A stretch of DNA of 64,000 nt, from NCBI GenBank assembly GCA_038043245.1, contig JBBTCH010000001.1, positions 868,001 to 932,000 of the forward strand, in the 5' to 3' direction. This DNA is from JACPFV01 sp038043245. GTDB taxonomy: Bacteria > Pseudomonadota > Gammaproteobacteria > Nevskiales > Nevskiaceae. The stretch's first letter is position 1. Each line of letters starts with the position of its first letter. A program made the translations under genes and the position numbers. Positions 25,787 through 33,583 of this stretch are shown here, piece after piece. The notes beneath the pieces are model-generated. The model had not been told where the DNA came from, ran no database searches, and was given only the letters and a program-made list of their open reading frames with translations.

Positions 25787-25812
25787 AAAAAAATGCCTGC
25801 GGGATTGCAGGC
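25787..25812 (-). terminator. Terminator-like hairpin abutting the pilus operon ribosome binding site
   Basis: Read on the minus strand, a 6-bp GC-rich stem (GCCTGC/GCAGGC, 6-base loop, 25795-25812) is followed by A and seven T (25787-25793), then at once by the AGGAGG of the first pilin gene. It could end the upstream DAHP synthase transcript, or act as an attenuator for the pilus operon. Confidence 0.65.
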
Positions 25813-25882
25813 GGAGGAGAACTCTAGTTACCCAAAACTCCTATGGAGTCAGGTGCATATCTATTGTTTCATGACAGTTGAT

Positions 25883-27226
25883 TCACGAACCTTTGGCCGC
25901 CGTCCGGTCAACGATCTTCAGCGCCAGCTCCAGCGCCTGCTCGTAATTGAGCCGCGGGTCCACGGTGGACTTGTAGGCACGTTCCAGGTCATTTTCGGTG
26001 AGGTTGCGGGCGCCGCCGATGCATTCGGTCACATCCTCTCCGGTGAGCTCCAAGTGCACTCCGCCCAGTTGCGAGCCGCAAGCCGCATGAATCTCGAACG
26101 CCGCGTTGACCTCGCCCAGAATGTCGTCAAAGCGACGCGTCTTCAGGCCGTTGCTGGTGCTCTGGGTATTGCCATGCATGGGGTCGCAGACCCACAACAC
26201 TCGATGGCCGGCCTTGTTCACCGCTTCGATCAACGGCGGCAAATGCGTCTTGATCTTGCCCGCACCCATGCGGTGAATCAGCGTCAAGCGTCCGGGTTCG
26301 TTGTCGGGGTTCAATACTGCACACAAGGCCAGCACCCATTCCGCGCTCATCGTCGGGCCTACCTTCACAGCGACGGGATTGCGGATACCACGGCAATATT
26401 CAACGTGCGCGCCATTCAAATCCGCCGTGCGCATTCCGATCCACGGAAAGTGCGTGGACAGATTGAACCAGCCGTCCGAGCGCGGCACCTGCCGCGTCTG
26501 CGCCTGTTCGGCGTGCAGCACCAGCGCTTCGTGCGAGGTGTAGAAATCCACGCGCGAGAACTCGTGCAACGAAGCGCCGGCCAGGCGCTCCATGAAACGC
26601 ACCGAATGACCAATATCGTCCACGCGCTTCTGGTAATCCGCGGCCAGCGGCGAGTGCTTGACCCAATCCAGATCCCAGTATTCGGGGTGGTGCAGGTCGG
26701 CGAAGCCGCCATCAATCAGGCCGCGGACAAAATTGATATTCATCGCCGAGCGTGCGTGGCCTTCAAGCAAGCGTGCAGGGTCAGGGCGACGCGCCTCGGC
26801 GGTGAACTCCGGCGCATTCACCAGATCGCCGCGATACGCCGGCAGCGTCACGCCGTTTCGGGTTTCGGTGTCGGCCGAGCGCGGCTTGGCGTACTGACCT
26901 GCGAAGCGGCCGACGCGCACGATCTGTTTCTGCAAGCCATGCGTCAACGCCAACGACATCTGCAGCAGGACTTTCAGCCGGTTGGTGATGATGCCGGAGC
27001 GGCAGTCTTCGAAAGATTCTGCACAGTCGCCGCCCTGCAGTACAAAACACTCGCCCGCCTGCGCCTGCGCCAGCCGCGCCTTCAACGCATTCACTTCCCA
27101 TGAGGTGACCAGCGGCGGTAATAGTGCGAGCTGCGCGAGTGCCGACTCGAGCGCGACCTTGTCCGGGTAATCGGGCTGCTGCACAGCCGGTTTCTGCCGC
27201 CAGGAATGGGGGGTCCAGTTCGTCAT
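25883..27226 (-). CDS. Class II 3-deoxy-7-phosphoheptulonate synthase (DAHP synthase)
   Basis: A 447-aa enzyme condensing phosphoenolpyruvate and erythrose-4-phosphate, first step of the shikimate pathway. The start is at the ATG at 27226 (MTNWTPHSWRQKP), the usual class II opening. Conserved blocks are VLQGGDCAESFEDC (metal-binding Cys), GQYAKPRS, YRGDLVN, SHEALVLHAE, STHFPWIGMRT, NPVAVKVGPTM, IHRMGAGKI, WVCDPMHGN and LTGEDVTECIGG. It is unrelated in sequence to AroF/G/H of E. coli. It stands alone, divergent from the Hsp20 gene, with the pilus operon downstream on the same strand. Confidence 0.94.
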   Translation of the reverse strand: MTNWTPHSWRQKPAVQQPDYPDKVALESALAQLALLPPLVTSWEVNALKARLAQAQAGECFVLQGGDCAESFEDCRSGIITNRLKVLLQMSLALTHGLQKQIVRVGRFAGQYAKPRSADTETRNGVTLPAYRGDLVNAPEFTAEARRPDPARLLEGHARSAMNINFVRGLIDGGFADLHHPEYWDLDWVKHSPLAADYQKRVDDIGHSVRFMERLAGASLHEFSRVDFYTSHEALVLHAEQAQTRQVPRSDGWFNLSTHFPWIGMRTADLNGAHVEYCRGIRNPVAVKVGPTMSAEWVLALCAVLNPDNEPGRLTLIHRMGAGKIKTHLPPLIEAVNKAGHRVLWVCDPMHGNTQSTSNGLKTRRFDDILGEVNAAFEIHAACGSQLGGVHLELTGEDVTECIGGARNLTENDLERAYKSTVDPRLNYEQALELALKIVDRTAAKGS

Positions 27227-27245
27227 GGGCGCGAAGTATAGGGCT

Positions 27246-27273
27246 CTTGAAAACGCGGGCCGCATCCCTAGAT
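27246..27273 (+). promoter_or_regulatory. Probable sigma-32 promoter of the Hsp20 gene
   Basis: CTTGAAA (27246-27252), a 13-bp spacer and CCCTAGAT (27266-27273) fit the sigma-32 pattern (CTTGAAA then CCCCATNT). The start site would fall about 30 bp before the Hsp20 ATG. Part of the site overlaps the 5' side of the divergent DAHP synthase leader. Confidence 0.6.
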
Positions 27274-27312
27274 GGGGTCATGCTGCAGTCCCACTCACCA
27301 AGGAGGCTAGAC

Positions 27313-27753
27313 ATGACATTAGTACGTTATCAACCCTGGTCCCTGCACCGGGAACTTTGGAATGAGGTGAACCAATTGTTCGATCGCGTGGCCGCCAGCA
27401 ACGACGGATCGAGCGGCGCGACCGCCGATTGGGCCCCGCCCGTGGACATCGAGGAGTACGCAGACAGATTCGTGCTCACGGCCGATGTGCCCGGCGTGGA
27501 TCCCGCGTCCATCGAAGTGACGCTTGAAAATGGGGTGCTGACACTCTCGGGCACCCGCGAGCAGGTCGTGCAGAAGGAAGGCGTGGAATCTCGTCGCACC
27601 GAACGCGTCACCGGTCGCTTCCACCGTCGCTTCAGTCTGCCGGACACGGTGGATTCCGACACGGTCCGTGCTCAGGGCAAGTTCGGAGTACTGGAAATCA
27701 CCATCCCCAAGCGCGCCGCCACCCAACCCCGGCGGATCACGGTCAAGACCTGA
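27313..27753 (+). CDS. Small heat-shock protein (Hsp20 family)
   Basis: A 146-aa alpha-crystallin-domain chaperone that binds unfolding proteins without ATP. Start at the ATG at 27313, with AAGGAGG seven bases upstream. The alpha-crystallin domain (~40-140) shows VDIEEYADRFVLTADVPGVDP, IEVTLENGVLTLSGTR, RFHRRFSLPDTVD and GVLEITIPK, and the tail has the I-x-V-type motif (RRITVKT). It is followed by a strong terminator and then the CbpA gene, giving a chaperone pair. Confidence 0.94.
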   Translation: MTLVRYQPWSLHRELWNEVNQLFDRVAASNDGSSGATADWAPPVDIEEYADRFVLTADVPGVDPASIEVTLENGVLTLSGTREQVVQKEGVESRRTERVTGRFHRRFSLPDTVDSDTVRAQGKFGVLEITIPKRAATQPRRITVKT

Positions 27754-27774
27754 TTCAGGGCAATCGCAGCAATC

Positions 27775-27805
27775 AAAACGGGGCGCGAACGCGCCCCGTT
27801 TTCTT
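27775..27805. terminator. Strong intrinsic terminator between hsp20 and cbpA
   Basis: A perfect 10-bp stem, ACGGGGCGCG against CGCGCCCCGT, flanked by AAA and TTTTCTT. It ends only ~15 bp before the CbpA start codon. Confidence 0.85.
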
Positions 27806-27819
27806 GTAGGGTGGTCAAC

Positions 27820-28671
27820 ATGGAATACAAGGACTACTACAAAATCCTCGGCGTCTCGCGCAGCGCGAGCGCGGATGAAATCAAGCGCGCCTATCGAAAA
27901 CAGGCAAGGGAATTCCACCCCGACAAGAACAAGGCCAGGGGCGCGGAGGAAAAATTCAAACTGGCGAACGAGGCCAATGAGGTGCTGTCCGATCCGCAGA
28001 AGCGCAGCGCCTACGACCAGCTGGGCGCCAACTGGAAAGCCGGCCAGCAGTTCCGTCCGCCGCCGGGTTTTGGCGCGCGTGGCCGCTCTGCATCGGGTGG
28101 AGATTTCTCGGACTTCTTCTCAAGCCTGTTCGGTGGCGGTGGCGGCTTCGACGGCATGGATGGCGGTTTCTCACGACCGCCGCAGGAGCAGCACGCCAAA
28201 CTGAACATCCCGCTCGAGGATGCGTTTGCCGGAAAAACGCTGGCCGTGACACTGGGCGCGCGCACGCTCAATGTGAAGATTCCCGCGGGCATCACCGCCG
28301 GACAGAACATCCGCCTTGCACGTCAGGGCAGCCATGGCGGCGATCTGTTGCTGGAGATCTCGTTCGCGCCACATCCGCAGTTCAGCGTCGAAGCGCGCGA
28401 TGTCTATTGCGCACTCAACATCGCACCCTGGGAAGCGGCGCTGGGCGGGAAAGTGGATGTACCTACACTCGGCGGCACGGTAGAACTCAATCTGCCGGCG
28501 AACTCGCAGGGCGGCAAAAAAATGCGGCTCAAGGGACGCGGCCTGCCGGGCTCACCCGCCGGCGACCAGATCGTGACGCTGAATATCGTCACGCCACCGG
28601 CCAAAACCGATGACGAACGCGCGGCCTACGAAGCAATGAAAAAGCGCTTTCATTTCAATCCGCGCAGCTAG
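27820..28671 (+). CDS. cbpA: Curved-DNA-binding DnaJ-family co-chaperone (CbpA)
   Basis: A 283-aa class B J-domain protein. The ATG at 27820 (MEYKDYYKILGVS) is the usual start; a GTG three codons earlier is less likely. The J domain (~1-70) has the HPD motif (FHPDKNK), then a Gly/Phe-rich linker (~95-125) with no zinc-finger repeats, then two C-terminal substrate-binding domains (LEDAFAGKTLAVTL and GGKVDVPTLGGTVELNLP). It stimulates DnaK ATPase and may bind curved DNA. Because the hsp20 terminator sits just before it, expression depends on read-through or on a promoter inside that hairpin. Confidence 0.92.
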   Translation: MEYKDYYKILGVSRSASADEIKRAYRKQAREFHPDKNKARGAEEKFKLANEANEVLSDPQKRSAYDQLGANWKAGQQFRPPPGFGARGRSASGGDFSDFFSSLFGGGGGFDGMDGGFSRPPQEQHAKLNIPLEDAFAGKTLAVTLGARTLNVKIPAGITAGQNIRLARQGSHGGDLLLEISFAPHPQFSVEARDVYCALNIAPWEAALGGKVDVPTLGGTVELNLPANSQGGKKMRLKGRGLPGSPAGDQIVTLNIVTPPAKTDDERAAYEAMKKRFHFNPRS

Positions 28672-28677
28672 CACACG

Positions 28678-28701
28678 ACGCGCGGGCGTCGACCCGCGTC
28701 A
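28678..28701. repeat. Inverted repeat between convergent genes
   Basis: GACGCGCGGG and CCCGCGTC can pair around a 6-bp loop in the gap between cbpA and the amidase. There is no T-run, so termination here would not be of the standard type. Confidence 0.35.
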
Positions 28702-30186
28702 CTAGACCGGCGGACGTTTATCAAACCAGGGCTTGGCCCTCTCCAGCTGCCCCGCGAGACGGAACAACAGGCCCTCGCCGCCATGCGCGGCAACAAACTG
28801 AACACCCAGCGGCAGACCCGACGCAGTCCAGTGCAGAGGAACGCTCATCGCTGGCGTGCCTGTGAGATTGCCGAGCTGGGTGAATGGCACCCATTTCAGA
28901 TTCTCGCGTACCATCTGTTCGATCATCCCGGACTTCAGGATCACGCGCGACAATCCAAGTGTGAGCAGGATTTTCATGGCGACATGCTGCCAATGCGGAG
29001 TTGCGATCTGACCCACGCGCGCCGGCGGCCTGGCCAGAGTCGGTGACAACCACAGGTCGTATTTCTGGTGGAACTCGGCGAGTTGGCGCGTGTACTCGCT
29101 CCAGCGCAGGTAACCTTCGACATATTCCGGGGCGGTGCTGGCGTTGCCGAACGCTGCCATCGCCAGCGTGTCCAGTTCGAAACCCTCGTTGCCGCAGCCG
29201 GTCTGCGCCTTGACCTGCCTCACGGTCGCTGCACACTGCGCGAACCACATCACCACAAAATCCTTTGCCAGTTGCATGCCGTTGATGACTGGCTCTGCTT
29301 CTTCCACGTGATGGCCGAGTGATTCCAGCAATTTTGCAGCGTCGGTCACGGCCTTCGCCGCTTCCGGGTCGACTTCGGTGCCGATCGGCGACTTCACTGA
29401 AAACCCGATCCGCAAGCGGCCCGGCTCGCGCATCACTTCTTCCAGATACGGCCGCTCCGGCGGCGCCAGATGGCACAGCGAACCAGGTTCAGAGCCGTGA
29501 GTGGCATCGAGCATCGCGGCACTGTCGCGCACGCTGCGCGAGACCACGTGGTTCATCGCCGCACCGTGCATGGCCTCGCTCATCGCCGGCCCCCACGGCG
29601 TACGCCCACGGCCGGGCTTGATGCCGAACAAGCCGCAGTGCGCCGCGGGGATGCGGATCGAGCCGCCACCGTCATTGGCACCGGCCATCGGCACGATGCC
29701 GGCCGCGACCGCAGAAGCGGAGCCACCGCTGGAACCGCCGGGCACGTGGTCGAGGTTCCAGGGATTGCGTGTCGGCCCCCAAGCGTCGGGCTCGGTGATG
29801 CCCTTGGCACCAAATTCAGGCGTGTTGGTGCGGCCGAAGATCACCGCGCCGGCTTTCAGCCAGCGCGCGGTGATTTCGGCGGTGAATGGCGCGAGGTAAT
29901 TCGCAGCCTTCAGGCCCTTGCAGCCGTAGGCGGTCTGCACACCCGCGTATTCCTGAAACAGGTCCTTGGTCAGAAACGGCACACCGGCGAACGGGCCACT
30001 CAGAGACTGCTTCGCGCGCTCGCGCGCGAGCTCATGCATCGGGATGATGATGGCGTTGAGTTTCGGATTGACGCTTTCCGCACGTGTGATGGCGGCTTCC
30101 AGCACCTCCGGCGCGCTCACCTGCTTTCTTGCAATCAGTTCGGCGAGACCCAGACCATCGTGACTTGCGTAGTCTTCAAATTTCAT
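28702..30186 (-). CDS. Amidase-signature-family hydrolase
   Basis: A 494-aa amidase. The Ser-cisSer-Lys triad is visible: Lys in PFLTKDLF (~74), cis-Ser in PGGSSGGSASA (~150-160) and the nucleophile in NDGGGSIRIPA (~171-181). Such enzymes hydrolyse linear or cyclic amides; the order and spacing resemble the 6-aminohexanoate-cyclic-dimer hydrolase/NylA-like subgroup, but the substrate cannot be assigned. There is no Gat operon partner, so a role in tRNA transamidation is unlikely. GAGGAAAG precedes the ATG. It is divergent from the DUF1295 gene, with a 63-bp gap. Confidence 0.9.
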   Translation of the reverse strand: MKFEDYASHDGLGLAELIARKQVSAPEVLEAAITRAESVNPKLNAIIIPMHELARERAKQSLSGPFAGVPFLTKDLFQEYAGVQTAYGCKGLKAANYLAPFTAEITARWLKAGAVIFGRTNTPEFGAKGITEPDAWGPTRNPWNLDHVPGGSSGGSASAVAAGIVPMAGANDGGGSIRIPAAHCGLFGIKPGRGRTPWGPAMSEAMHGAAMNHVVSRSVRDSAAMLDATHGSEPGSLCHLAPPERPYLEEVMREPGRLRIGFSVKSPIGTEVDPEAAKAVTDAAKLLESLGHHVEEAEPVINGMQLAKDFVVMWFAQCAATVRQVKAQTGCGNEGFELDTLAMAAFGNASTAPEYVEGYLRWSEYTRQLAEFHQKYDLWLSPTLARPPARVGQIATPHWQHVAMKILLTLGLSRVILKSGMIEQMVRENLKWVPFTQLGNLTGTPAMSVPLHWTASGLPLGVQFVAAHGGEGLLFRLAGQLERAKPWFDKRPPV

Positions 30187-30249
30187 CAGCTTTCCTCGGC
30201 GCGCGATTCGGAGTAGTTTTCGTAATTACAGCATACGGAGGAATCCACA

Positions 30250-30993
30250 ATGAGCGTTGTCAGCCCCGTCGCGCAAGCCTATCCAGCCCCTGCATTGGCG
30301 CAGAAGATGCGCGCCCTCACCGACCATGTCGTCTTCGATTTTCTCGGCGGACCGCGACCGTGGAAGTTTTCCTGGGTCATCAACTTCCAGAAAGCCGGCA
30401 CGTTCTTCTTCCTCGGCTTTCTGATGTGGTGGTACGGCAACACCAGCACTGCCGCCTGGATTTATCTGGCGCTACACGGTTCCTACGGCCTGGTCTGGAT
30501 CCTCAAGGACCTCGCCTTCCCCGATCCCAACTGGCAGCGCAGAGTCACGATCGCCGGGGGCATCAATGGATTCCTCGGCGTGCTCGGCTGGTACTGGGTG
30601 TTTGGCTGGCTGCTGATTTCCGGTACCGTGCAGCCGCACTACCCGCTGCCCGACGCCGTCTGGTTCTGCCTGTGCATCTCGCTGTGCATCCTCGGCTGCG
30701 TGATCATGATCGCCGCCGACGCGCAGAAGTTCTTCACCTTGCGCGTCAAGCGCGGGCTGATCACTGACGGCATGCACAAATACGTGCGTCACCCCAACTA
30801 TCTCGGCGAGATGATGCTCTACGGCAGCTTTGCACTGATGGTCTGGCACTGGCTGCCGGTGCTGGTGCTGGCCTGGGTCTGGCTCGGCCTGTTCGCCGTC
30901 AACATGGTGATGAAAGAGGCCAGCATGTCACGCTACCCGGAATGGGCAGCGTATAAAAAACGCACCTGGTGGCTGCTGCCGTTCGTGTTCTGA
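30250..30993 (+). CDS. DUF1295/isoprenylcysteine methyltransferase-like membrane enzyme
   Basis: A 247-aa protein with about five or six membrane helices. The C-terminal part carries the family signature: RGLITDGMHKYVRHPNYLGE (~174-193), then a KEASMSRYPEWAAYKKRTW tail. This motif is shared by steroid 5-alpha-reductase-like DUF1295 proteins and by phospholipid/ICMT-type methyltransferases, where the Arg-His-Pro region binds cofactor. Whether it reduces or methylates a lipid is open. GGAGGA lies before the ATG. Its 3' end is close to the PLP-enzyme gene (41 bp), which suggests co-transcription. Confidence 0.72.
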   Translation: MSVVSPVAQAYPAPALAQKMRALTDHVVFDFLGGPRPWKFSWVINFQKAGTFFFLGFLMWWYGNTSTAAWIYLALHGSYGLVWILKDLAFPDPNWQRRVTIAGGINGFLGVLGWYWVFGWLLISGTVQPHYPLPDAVWFCLCISLCILGCVIMIAADAQKFFTLRVKRGLITDGMHKYVRHPNYLGEMMLYGSFALMVWHWLPVLVLAWVWLGLFAVNMVMKEASMSRYPEWAAYKKRTWWLLPFVF

Positions 30994-31034
30994 AACAGCG
31001 CGGGTTTGCCGCGCTGATCGCGCAGGGTACGGAC

Positions 31035-32189
31035 ATGAATCTCAAGCCGCATTTCTCGCGTTTCCTGGGCGCGGTGCCGGATCGTTTGCTGTTCACCGCG
31101 CACAGCCACCACCCCTGGCCCAACGTCAGTTACGACGCACACATGCAGGCCTGGGACGACGCCGCAAGACTGGCCGACTTGAAATGGGACAAGGTCTTCG
31201 GGGAAGTCATCCCAAAAGCACGGACGCAGGTCGCACATATCCTCAAGCTTCCTGACTCGCGAACCCTTTGCTTCGCACCGTCGGTACACGAATTGCTGAT
31301 GCGGCTGCTGTCCACGTTCGAGCAGAAGCCGCTGCGCGTGCTGACCACCGACGGAGAGTTCCACAGCTTCGGCCGCCAGATGAAACGGCTGGAAGAATCC
31401 GGTGCGGCGCAGGTCACGCGTGTACAGATCGAACCTTGCGACTTGTTCGAGTCGCGCTTTGCCGACGCCATTGCCCGCGGCGGCTATGACTTTCTGTATT
31501 TCAGCCAGGTGTTCTACAACTCCGGGCTGCGCGTGCAGAACCTCGACGCTCTGGTCGCACGGGTGCCGGACACTGACAGCGTAATCTTCATCGACGGCTA
31601 CCACGGCTACATGGCGGTGCCGACGGACCTGTCGAAAATCGCCGCGCGCGTGTTCTATGCCGCCGGCGGCTACAAGTACGCCATGTGTGGCGAAGGCGCC
31701 TGCTTCATGCACTGTCCGCCGGGTTACGCCGCACGGCCGCTCAACACCGGCTGGTTTTCGATGTTTGGCGGACTGACAAAATCGCAGGCGTCTGCGCGGA
31801 CGCCCTATCCCGACGACGGCCAACGCTTCATGGGGAGCACTTATGACCCCACCGGCCTCTATCGTCTCAACGCAGTGATGGACTGGATGCAGCGCGAAAA
31901 ATTCACCGTCGCGCAGATTCACCAGCACGCACAGGAGATGCAGGCACTTTTCTTTGATCTCGTCACCCGCCACGGCCTGCTCAAGGACGCCGAGCTGATT
32001 CCGCCGCTGAACAATCCGCGCGGCAATTTCCTGATCTTTCGCCACCCTGCCGCTGCCGAATGGCGCCAGCGCCTGCTGGAACTGAACGTCGTCACCGACT
32101 GCCGCGACGACCGCCTGCGCATCGGTTTTGGCGTCTATCACGACCCTGCGGATATTGTGGCGCTGGCGGCGCGGCTGGCTGAGTTGTGA
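31035..32189 (+). CDS. Aminotransferase class V/kynureninase-like PLP enzyme
   Basis: A 384-aa fold-type I PLP enzyme. I start it at the ATG at 31035; earlier in-frame ATGs lie inside the previous gene. The cofactor region shows VIFIDGYHGYMAVPTD (Asp for the pyridine nitrogen) and the Schiff-base Lys in GGYKYAMCGEGACF. The C-terminal DDRLRIGFGVYHDPAD is typical of kynureninase/class V small domains. No tryptophan-catabolism genes are nearby, so the kynureninase activity is not supported by context. The substrate is unknown. Confidence 0.77.
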   Translation: MNLKPHFSRFLGAVPDRLLFTAHSHHPWPNVSYDAHMQAWDDAARLADLKWDKVFGEVIPKARTQVAHILKLPDSRTLCFAPSVHELLMRLLSTFEQKPLRVLTTDGEFHSFGRQMKRLEESGAAQVTRVQIEPCDLFESRFADAIARGGYDFLYFSQVFYNSGLRVQNLDALVARVPDTDSVIFIDGYHGYMAVPTDLSKIAARVFYAAGGYKYAMCGEGACFMHCPPGYAARPLNTGWFSMFGGLTKSQASARTPYPDDGQRFMGSTYDPTGLYRLNAVMDWMQREKFTVAQIHQHAQEMQALFFDLVTRHGLLKDAELIPPLNNPRGNFLIFRHPAAAEWRQRLLELNVVTDCRDDRLRIGFGVYHDPADIVALAARLAEL

Positions 32190-32318
32190 GCAAAGTAGTT
32201 TTTATCTATGGATTTATAGCGGTTTTCCTACGCAGAACACTGGCAAAACAGCGGGCGAACGCATACATTGTGCTCGTTCGGCCAATCCCCAAAGGCCGTG
32301 AGCAGGATGAACTTCGCC

Positions 32319-32600
32319 ATGATCAGAATGACTTCGGTTTTCGCGTTAGTCTTGATCTCTGGTCTGGCAAACGCCCAGACACTTCCCCCTCCAGCGCAGG
32401 GAATCGTAAACACCCTGACTGGCAGCGGCAGTAACCCTCCTCCAGATACTCCTGCGGCTAGTGTTGCCCCAGGAAGCAATCCCGATGGCAACGGCGAAAG
32501 TGCGCAGCGCGATCAAGCCGGCGACCTGTGCGCCACGCTAGCCAAGGACAACCGGGGGCAGGTCACGCCGGGCGTCAGGAAAATGGCTCACTGCAGTTGA
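32319..32600 (+). CDS. Short secreted protein with two-Cys C-terminal module (paralog 1)
   Basis: A 93-aa exported protein of no known family. The start at 32319 is chosen because the N-terminus then aligns with its neighbour (MIRMTSVFALVLISG against MIKQSSIFALVLLSG); an ATG at 32307 is also in frame. It has a signal peptide (~1-19, cut near ANA-Q), a low-complexity Pro/Ser/Asn/Gly middle, and a C-terminal module LCATLAKDNRGQV ending in AHCS. The same module closes the next protein, at roughly 60% identity over ~42 residues. It looks like the larger paralog with the middle removed. It lies 33 bp upstream of that gene. Confidence 0.65.
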   Translation: MIRMTSVFALVLISGLANAQTLPPPAQGIVNTLTGSGSNPPPDTPAASVAPGSNPDGNGESAQRDQAGDLCATLAKDNRGQVTPGVRKMAHCS

Positions 32601-32632
32601 ACTTGATAATAATTTCTCGGAGACACAGCATC

Positions 32633-33490
32633 ATGATCAAGCAGTCCTCGATTTTCGCCCTTGTCCTCCTTTCCGGCGCCGCCAGCGCGCAGTCGCTGAC
32701 TGCGACGGTCAACGGCCTGCTGGGAACCGGCGGCGCAACCGCCGCGCCTCTGACAGCTCCGTTGGGCGCTGCGCTGAGCACCCCGGTTTCAATGCTGGAT
32801 GACGCCACGCAGCCGGTCACCGGTGCTGCGCCGTTGCCAGGACTGACGTCTTCCAAAGCCAGCGGCGACACGCTCAGTTTGGGCGTCCTTAACCAAGGCG
32901 AACCCTTGATTAACGGCTGCCTGATGGGAGCGTGCATGAGCACATCGGATATCCCCACGCTTGGCGGAACACTCAATGGTCTTGGCGATACGCTGAACTC
33001 CGGGTTGCGCAACCTGTCGATCCCGCTGACGACGGAGACGCTAGCAGCTGTAACCGACCCTGTAGGCTCAGGCCTCGAAACCGTTGTCAATTCAATTCCT
33101 GTAACCGGAGCTACACTTTTTGGTGGTGCGGCGAACGGCAACACGGATCCGAATTCAGCCATTAATGCCGGCGTGTTGTCCGGCGACAACGCGGGCAGTG
33201 GCGGCATGGTCGGCGCCGCGATTCTGAGCACCTCGGCGAGTAGCAACCCCGACAGCAGCGCCCGCGCTAGTGACATTGGCGTCGGCGTGCTGAACGGCAA
33301 TGGTTCTGCCCCCCCCAATACCGTGACGGTTGTCGACCCCGGCAGCAGCCCGGACGACAACGATGAGACCACACAGAACGACGACGAAAGCGAACTGTGC
33401 GAAACCCTCGCCAAAGACAATCGCGGTCAGGTCAAGAGCAAGTTGCGTGAAAAAGCCCAGTGCTCCAAAACGAAGACGCCGAAAGGCTGA
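32633..33490 (+). CDS. Secreted Gly/Ser/Thr-rich protein with two-Cys C-terminal module (paralog 2)
   Basis: A 285-aa exported protein not matching any family I know. It has a signal peptide (~1-20, FALVLLSGAASAQ), a long low-complexity region rich in Gly, Ala, Ser, Thr and Asn, one CLMGAC pair near residue 95, imperfect repeats such as INAGVLSGDN and IGVGVLNGNG, then an acidic linker (PDDNDETTQNDDESE) and the shared module LCETLAKDNRGQV ... KAQCS with a lysine-rich end. Two module cysteines could form a disulfide in the periplasm. GGAG lies before the ATG. A terminator follows, then the TpsB-like barrel gene. Confidence 0.75.
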   Translation: MIKQSSIFALVLLSGAASAQSLTATVNGLLGTGGATAAPLTAPLGAALSTPVSMLDDATQPVTGAAPLPGLTSSKASGDTLSLGVLNQGEPLINGCLMGACMSTSDIPTLGGTLNGLGDTLNSGLRNLSIPLTTETLAAVTDPVGSGLETVVNSIPVTGATLFGGAANGNTDPNSAINAGVLSGDNAGSGGMVGAAILSTSASSNPDSSARASDIGVGVLNGNGSAPPNTVTVVDPGSSPDDNDETTQNDDESELCETLAKDNRGQVKSKLREKAQCSKTKTPKG

Positions 33491-33518
33491 ACGGGACGTC
33501 ATCTAGCCGTTGTACACG

Positions 33519-33552
33519 AAGCCGGGCTATCCTATGCCCGGCTTCTTCATTT
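33519..33552 (+). terminator. Intrinsic terminator after paralog 2
   Basis: AAGCCGGGC and GCCCGGCTT form a 9-bp stem with an 8-base loop, followed by CTTCATTT. It lies ~32 bp before the start of the barrel gene. Confidence 0.75.
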
Positions 33553-33583
33553 ATAGAACACCACTCTCAGGGACGATAACAAC

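Noticed and set aside
25625..27103. Long open frame on the plus strand across the DAHP synthase gene
   Set aside because: It lies opposite a well-conserved class II DAHP synthase and has no recognisable domain. Long antisense frames are expected in GC-rich coding DNA.
32319..33490. Idea that these proteins are TpsA exoproteins for the barrel gene
   Set aside because: They are far too small and lack the haemagglutinin secretion domain, so a classical two-partner pair is not supported.
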